A stretch of 64,000 nucleotides of DNA from an uncultured Clostridia bacterium (GTDB lineage Bacteria > Bacillota > Clostridia > TANB77 > CAG-508), in contig CAPXSA010000028.1 in NCBI GenBank assembly GCA_948735595.1, positions 17,945 to 81,944 on the forward strand, given 5' to 3'. The notes under the pieces were generated by a model. The model searched no databases, was not told the DNA's origin, and saw nothing but the letters and a program-made list of their open reading frames with translations. Position 1 is the stretch's first letter; every line of letters begins with the position of its first letter. Shown in pieces: positions 61,919-64,000 of this stretch. The position numbers and the translations under genes are program-made.

Positions 61919-61948
61919 TTGACAAACATAGGATAAATATGTTAATAT
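61919..61948 (+). promoter_or_regulatory. Promoter of the tRNA-Ser pair
   Basis: TTGACA (61919-61924), 18-base spacer, TAATAT (61943-61948). Two further TTGACAAA copies lie just upstream (about 61876 and 61888). Confidence 0.55.
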
Positions 61949-61981
61949 AAATACTGTTATCGGCTTAGATAACAGTGAGTT

Positions 61982-62073
61982 GCAGAGGTGGTCGAGTTGG
62001 TTTATGGCACCAGTCTTGAAAATTGGCGTAGGTTTGTAGCCTACCGTGGGTTCGAATCCCACCCTCTGCGCCA
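61982..62073 (+). tRNA. tRNA-Ser(UGA)
   Basis: 92 bases with CCA and a long variable arm (GTAGGTTTGTAGCCTAC). Acceptor GCAGAGG/CCTCTGC, anticodon loop CTTGAAA (anticodon TGA), T loop TTCGAAT. Confidence 0.95.
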
Positions 62074-62105
62074 AACTATATAAAAGGAAACATTTTTAAC
62101 AATTT

Positions 62106-62196
62106 GGAGGCTTACCCAAGTGGTTGAAGGGGACAGTTTGCTAAACTGTTAGGGTTCGTAAGGGCCGCGAGGGTTCAAATCCCTCAGCTTCCGCCA
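62106..62196 (+). tRNA. tRNA-Ser(GCU)
   Basis: 91 bases with CCA and a long variable arm. Acceptor GGAGGCT/AGCTTCC with one G-U pair, anticodon loop with GCT in TTTGCTAAA, T loop TTCAAAT. Follows the first tRNA-Ser by 32 bases. Confidence 0.95.
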
Positions 62197-62236
62197 AAAA
62201 ATACTTAAAGTAGAAATACTTTAAGTATTTTTTATT
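62197..62236 (+). terminator. Terminator of the tRNA-Ser pair
   Basis: AAATACTTAAAGTA and TACTTTAAGTATTT form a 14-bp stem around GAAA, followed by a T-run. Confidence 0.9.
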
Positions 62237-64000
62237 TTATCGAGTCAAAATATTATCATTAAAAATAAGATTAATTTTATAAAATAATTTTTAATAATTT
62301 GAGAGAAATAAAATAAAAAATATTAATAAATAATACTTTGAAAAATTAGATAATAAATAAACAATTATAGAAATTCAATAAAAAAATAAAATTAATAATG
62401 AAATCAATTCGCAAAATAAAAAGATAGGAAATAAATAAAATCAAATAATAAATAAAAAAATAATTGAATAAAAAATTAAGAAAGTAATTAAGTAAAAAAT
62501 ATAAATTATAAAAAGGAAGAATGGGATAATTATAAATATGAATAAAAAGAAAAGTGAAAAAAATAATATAAAAAAATAAAAATATAATACAAAATTAAGA
62601 AGAAAAAAGGACACTTATTTTATAAAAATAAAGTCAAAAGGTAAATAAAAAGGAAAGAATAAGAGAGCTAATTACAGAAGATACAAACAAGGGAAAAAGT
62701 CATAAGAGAGAAGACATAAATGACATATTGACAATAAAGTTAAAGAGGATACAAGAGTTAGCTAATAATAAAGCGAATATATCGGAAAAAAGAGAGGACA
62801 ATAATGAGTTAAAATAACTTAAAAAATGCATAGAAGAAAGCGCTAACCCCCTTTCGGAATAAGGGAAGAGGCAAAAATATAGTAAAAAAGTAGAAAAAAC
62901 GAAACGAGTATACATAATTGCATGGAAAATAGTGAAATAGAATTCATTTAAAAACAGAGTTCTTTCACATAAGAAGATAAAAAAGTAAGGATTTACAATT
63001 TGACAAAAGGAATAATATAATCAATAAACTAATTTAATAATGGAGATAAAAGAAAAAGATGAAATTTCAAAAAAGAAACATAAAAAATTTAATGGTTAGA
63101 AAAGTAAAAAAAGTTTGGATAAAGAGTATAAGGAATTTATAAAAATAAAAGCAAAATAATATAAAAAAATATTTTAAGATTTCAAATATAAATAAAATTA
63201 ATGCAAAGAAAAGAAGAATTAAATATAAAAAAGTTGAAAATGAAATAAACAATAAAGTGAAAAAATAAAAAGTAAAATTTAAAAAGACAAATAAAAATAA
63301 TTATGGAATGATAAAAATAAAAAATGAAAAGAAGAGGAATAAAAAAAATAAATTAAAGAAAAGTAAAAATGTAAAAATAGATTTTTAAAATTGAAAATGA
63401 AAAAAGTAAAAAATGAAAAAATAAATTTTGAGAAAATAAAAATTGAAAATAAAAAAATTAAAATAGATTTTTTAAAAATAGAAAAACAAAAAATGAAATG
63501 AAAAATAGAAAATAAAAAATAAATGAAAAAGTAATTTAAAAAATAAAAACCAAATAAGAAAATAAAAATTAATTTTGAAAGAAAAGAGAGAAAAAAATAG
63601 AAAGAATATTTTAAATATTATGAAACAAAAAAATAAAAGTAGAAAAAAGTTTTAAAAAAATAACAAAGAAAAGTAAAGACTAAAAAAATATTTTTTTTAA
63701 AAAATGAGAAAAGAAAAAGATCGAAAAGAAAATTCAAAAGAGAATATAACATGGAAAAAAATGTAAGAAAGAATTAGAGAAAGAGAGAAAAATTTAAGCC
63801 AAAAAGTAGGTGAGATTTAAAGGGAAGGAAAATATGAAACTGCAAGATAGATTGATGACAAAAAAGCAATTTTTTATTACGTGCAAAAGAGCAAAAGCAA
63901 AAATTCTATAATAAGAGCAGCAGTGCAGAAGGAGAGAATAAGTAAAAGAACAAGAAGGTTATGAAGAAAAAGACGGGCTATAAGCATTGCGGAATAAAGA
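62237..64000. other. 1.8-kb gene-free A-rich desert (continues past the window)
   Basis: Almost entirely A with G and T on the plus strand, C very rare, stops in all frames; no gene is called. A less extreme island (about 62630-62920) contains TTCGGAATAAGGG (62853-62865), the reverse complement of the CCCTTATTCCGAA motif in the T-rich desert, and a similar GCGGAATAAAGA lies at the window end. Confidence 0.75.

Overview
The window is the replication-origin region of an AT-rich, low-GC Gram-positive chromosome. The evidence is the order gyrA / gyrB-recF-dnaN-dnaA / oriC / rpmH-rnpA-yidD-yidC-jag-mnmE-mnmG-rsmG-soj-parB, B. subtilis-like DnaA boxes and DnaA-trios, strong AGGAGG ribosome sites and near-consensus sigma-A promoters. 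A DnaD/DnaI primosome pair and a reductase-terminated NRPS suggest a gut-type Clostridia lineage; this is inference, as no rRNA is present. TGA is used as a stop.

Layout. 0-9 kb: the 3' part of an NRPS ending in a reductase domain, a 7TM histidine kinase, a guanylate-kinase-like protein, an HD-GYP response regulator and Tex. 9-12.8 kb: small zinc-ribbon and Asn-rich proteins, an ABC-F ATPase, a DUF378 protein and CorA. 12.9-20.4 kb: a 7.4 kb integrative element that splits a tRNA-Lys(CUU) gene in its anticodon loop. It carries a complete, sequence-diverged tRNA-Lys(CUU) on its right end, two tyrosine recombinases, a replication-like gene full of palindromic repeats, and several small genes. 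20.4-24.7 kb: further accessory DNA with a large serine recombinase and an ORF6N protein. 24.8-30.1 kb: VanW/G5 surface protein, XRE-S24 regulator, starch-binding module protein, SDR reductase, a Thr-Glu-Lys tRNA cluster and a DUF1858 protein. 30.2-33.8 kb: part of a type IV secretion (conjugation) operon whose VirD4 gene carries a +1 frameshift. 33.8-36.0 kb: a gene-free, extremely T-rich stretch. 36-40.6 kb: dnaD, dnaI, gyrA. 40.9-45.5 kb: the other half of the T4SS module (VirB4 and neighbours) on the minus strand. 45.7-53 kb: gyrB, recF, dnaN, dnaA and a bipartite oriC. 53-62.2 kb: the rpmH-to-parB series and two tRNA-Ser genes. 62.2-64 kb: a gene-free A-rich stretch that mirrors the T-rich one in strand bias and shares a short motif with it.

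Core genes point away from the 52.7 kb origin on both arms. The observation of greatest interest is the integrative element that destroys a tRNA gene and brings its own substitute. Other points to check are the T4SS split around gyrA with unusual start codons, a long structured candidate RNA before mnmE, two elements with covarying stems near 27.1 and 29.4 kb, and the two purine-biased deserts.
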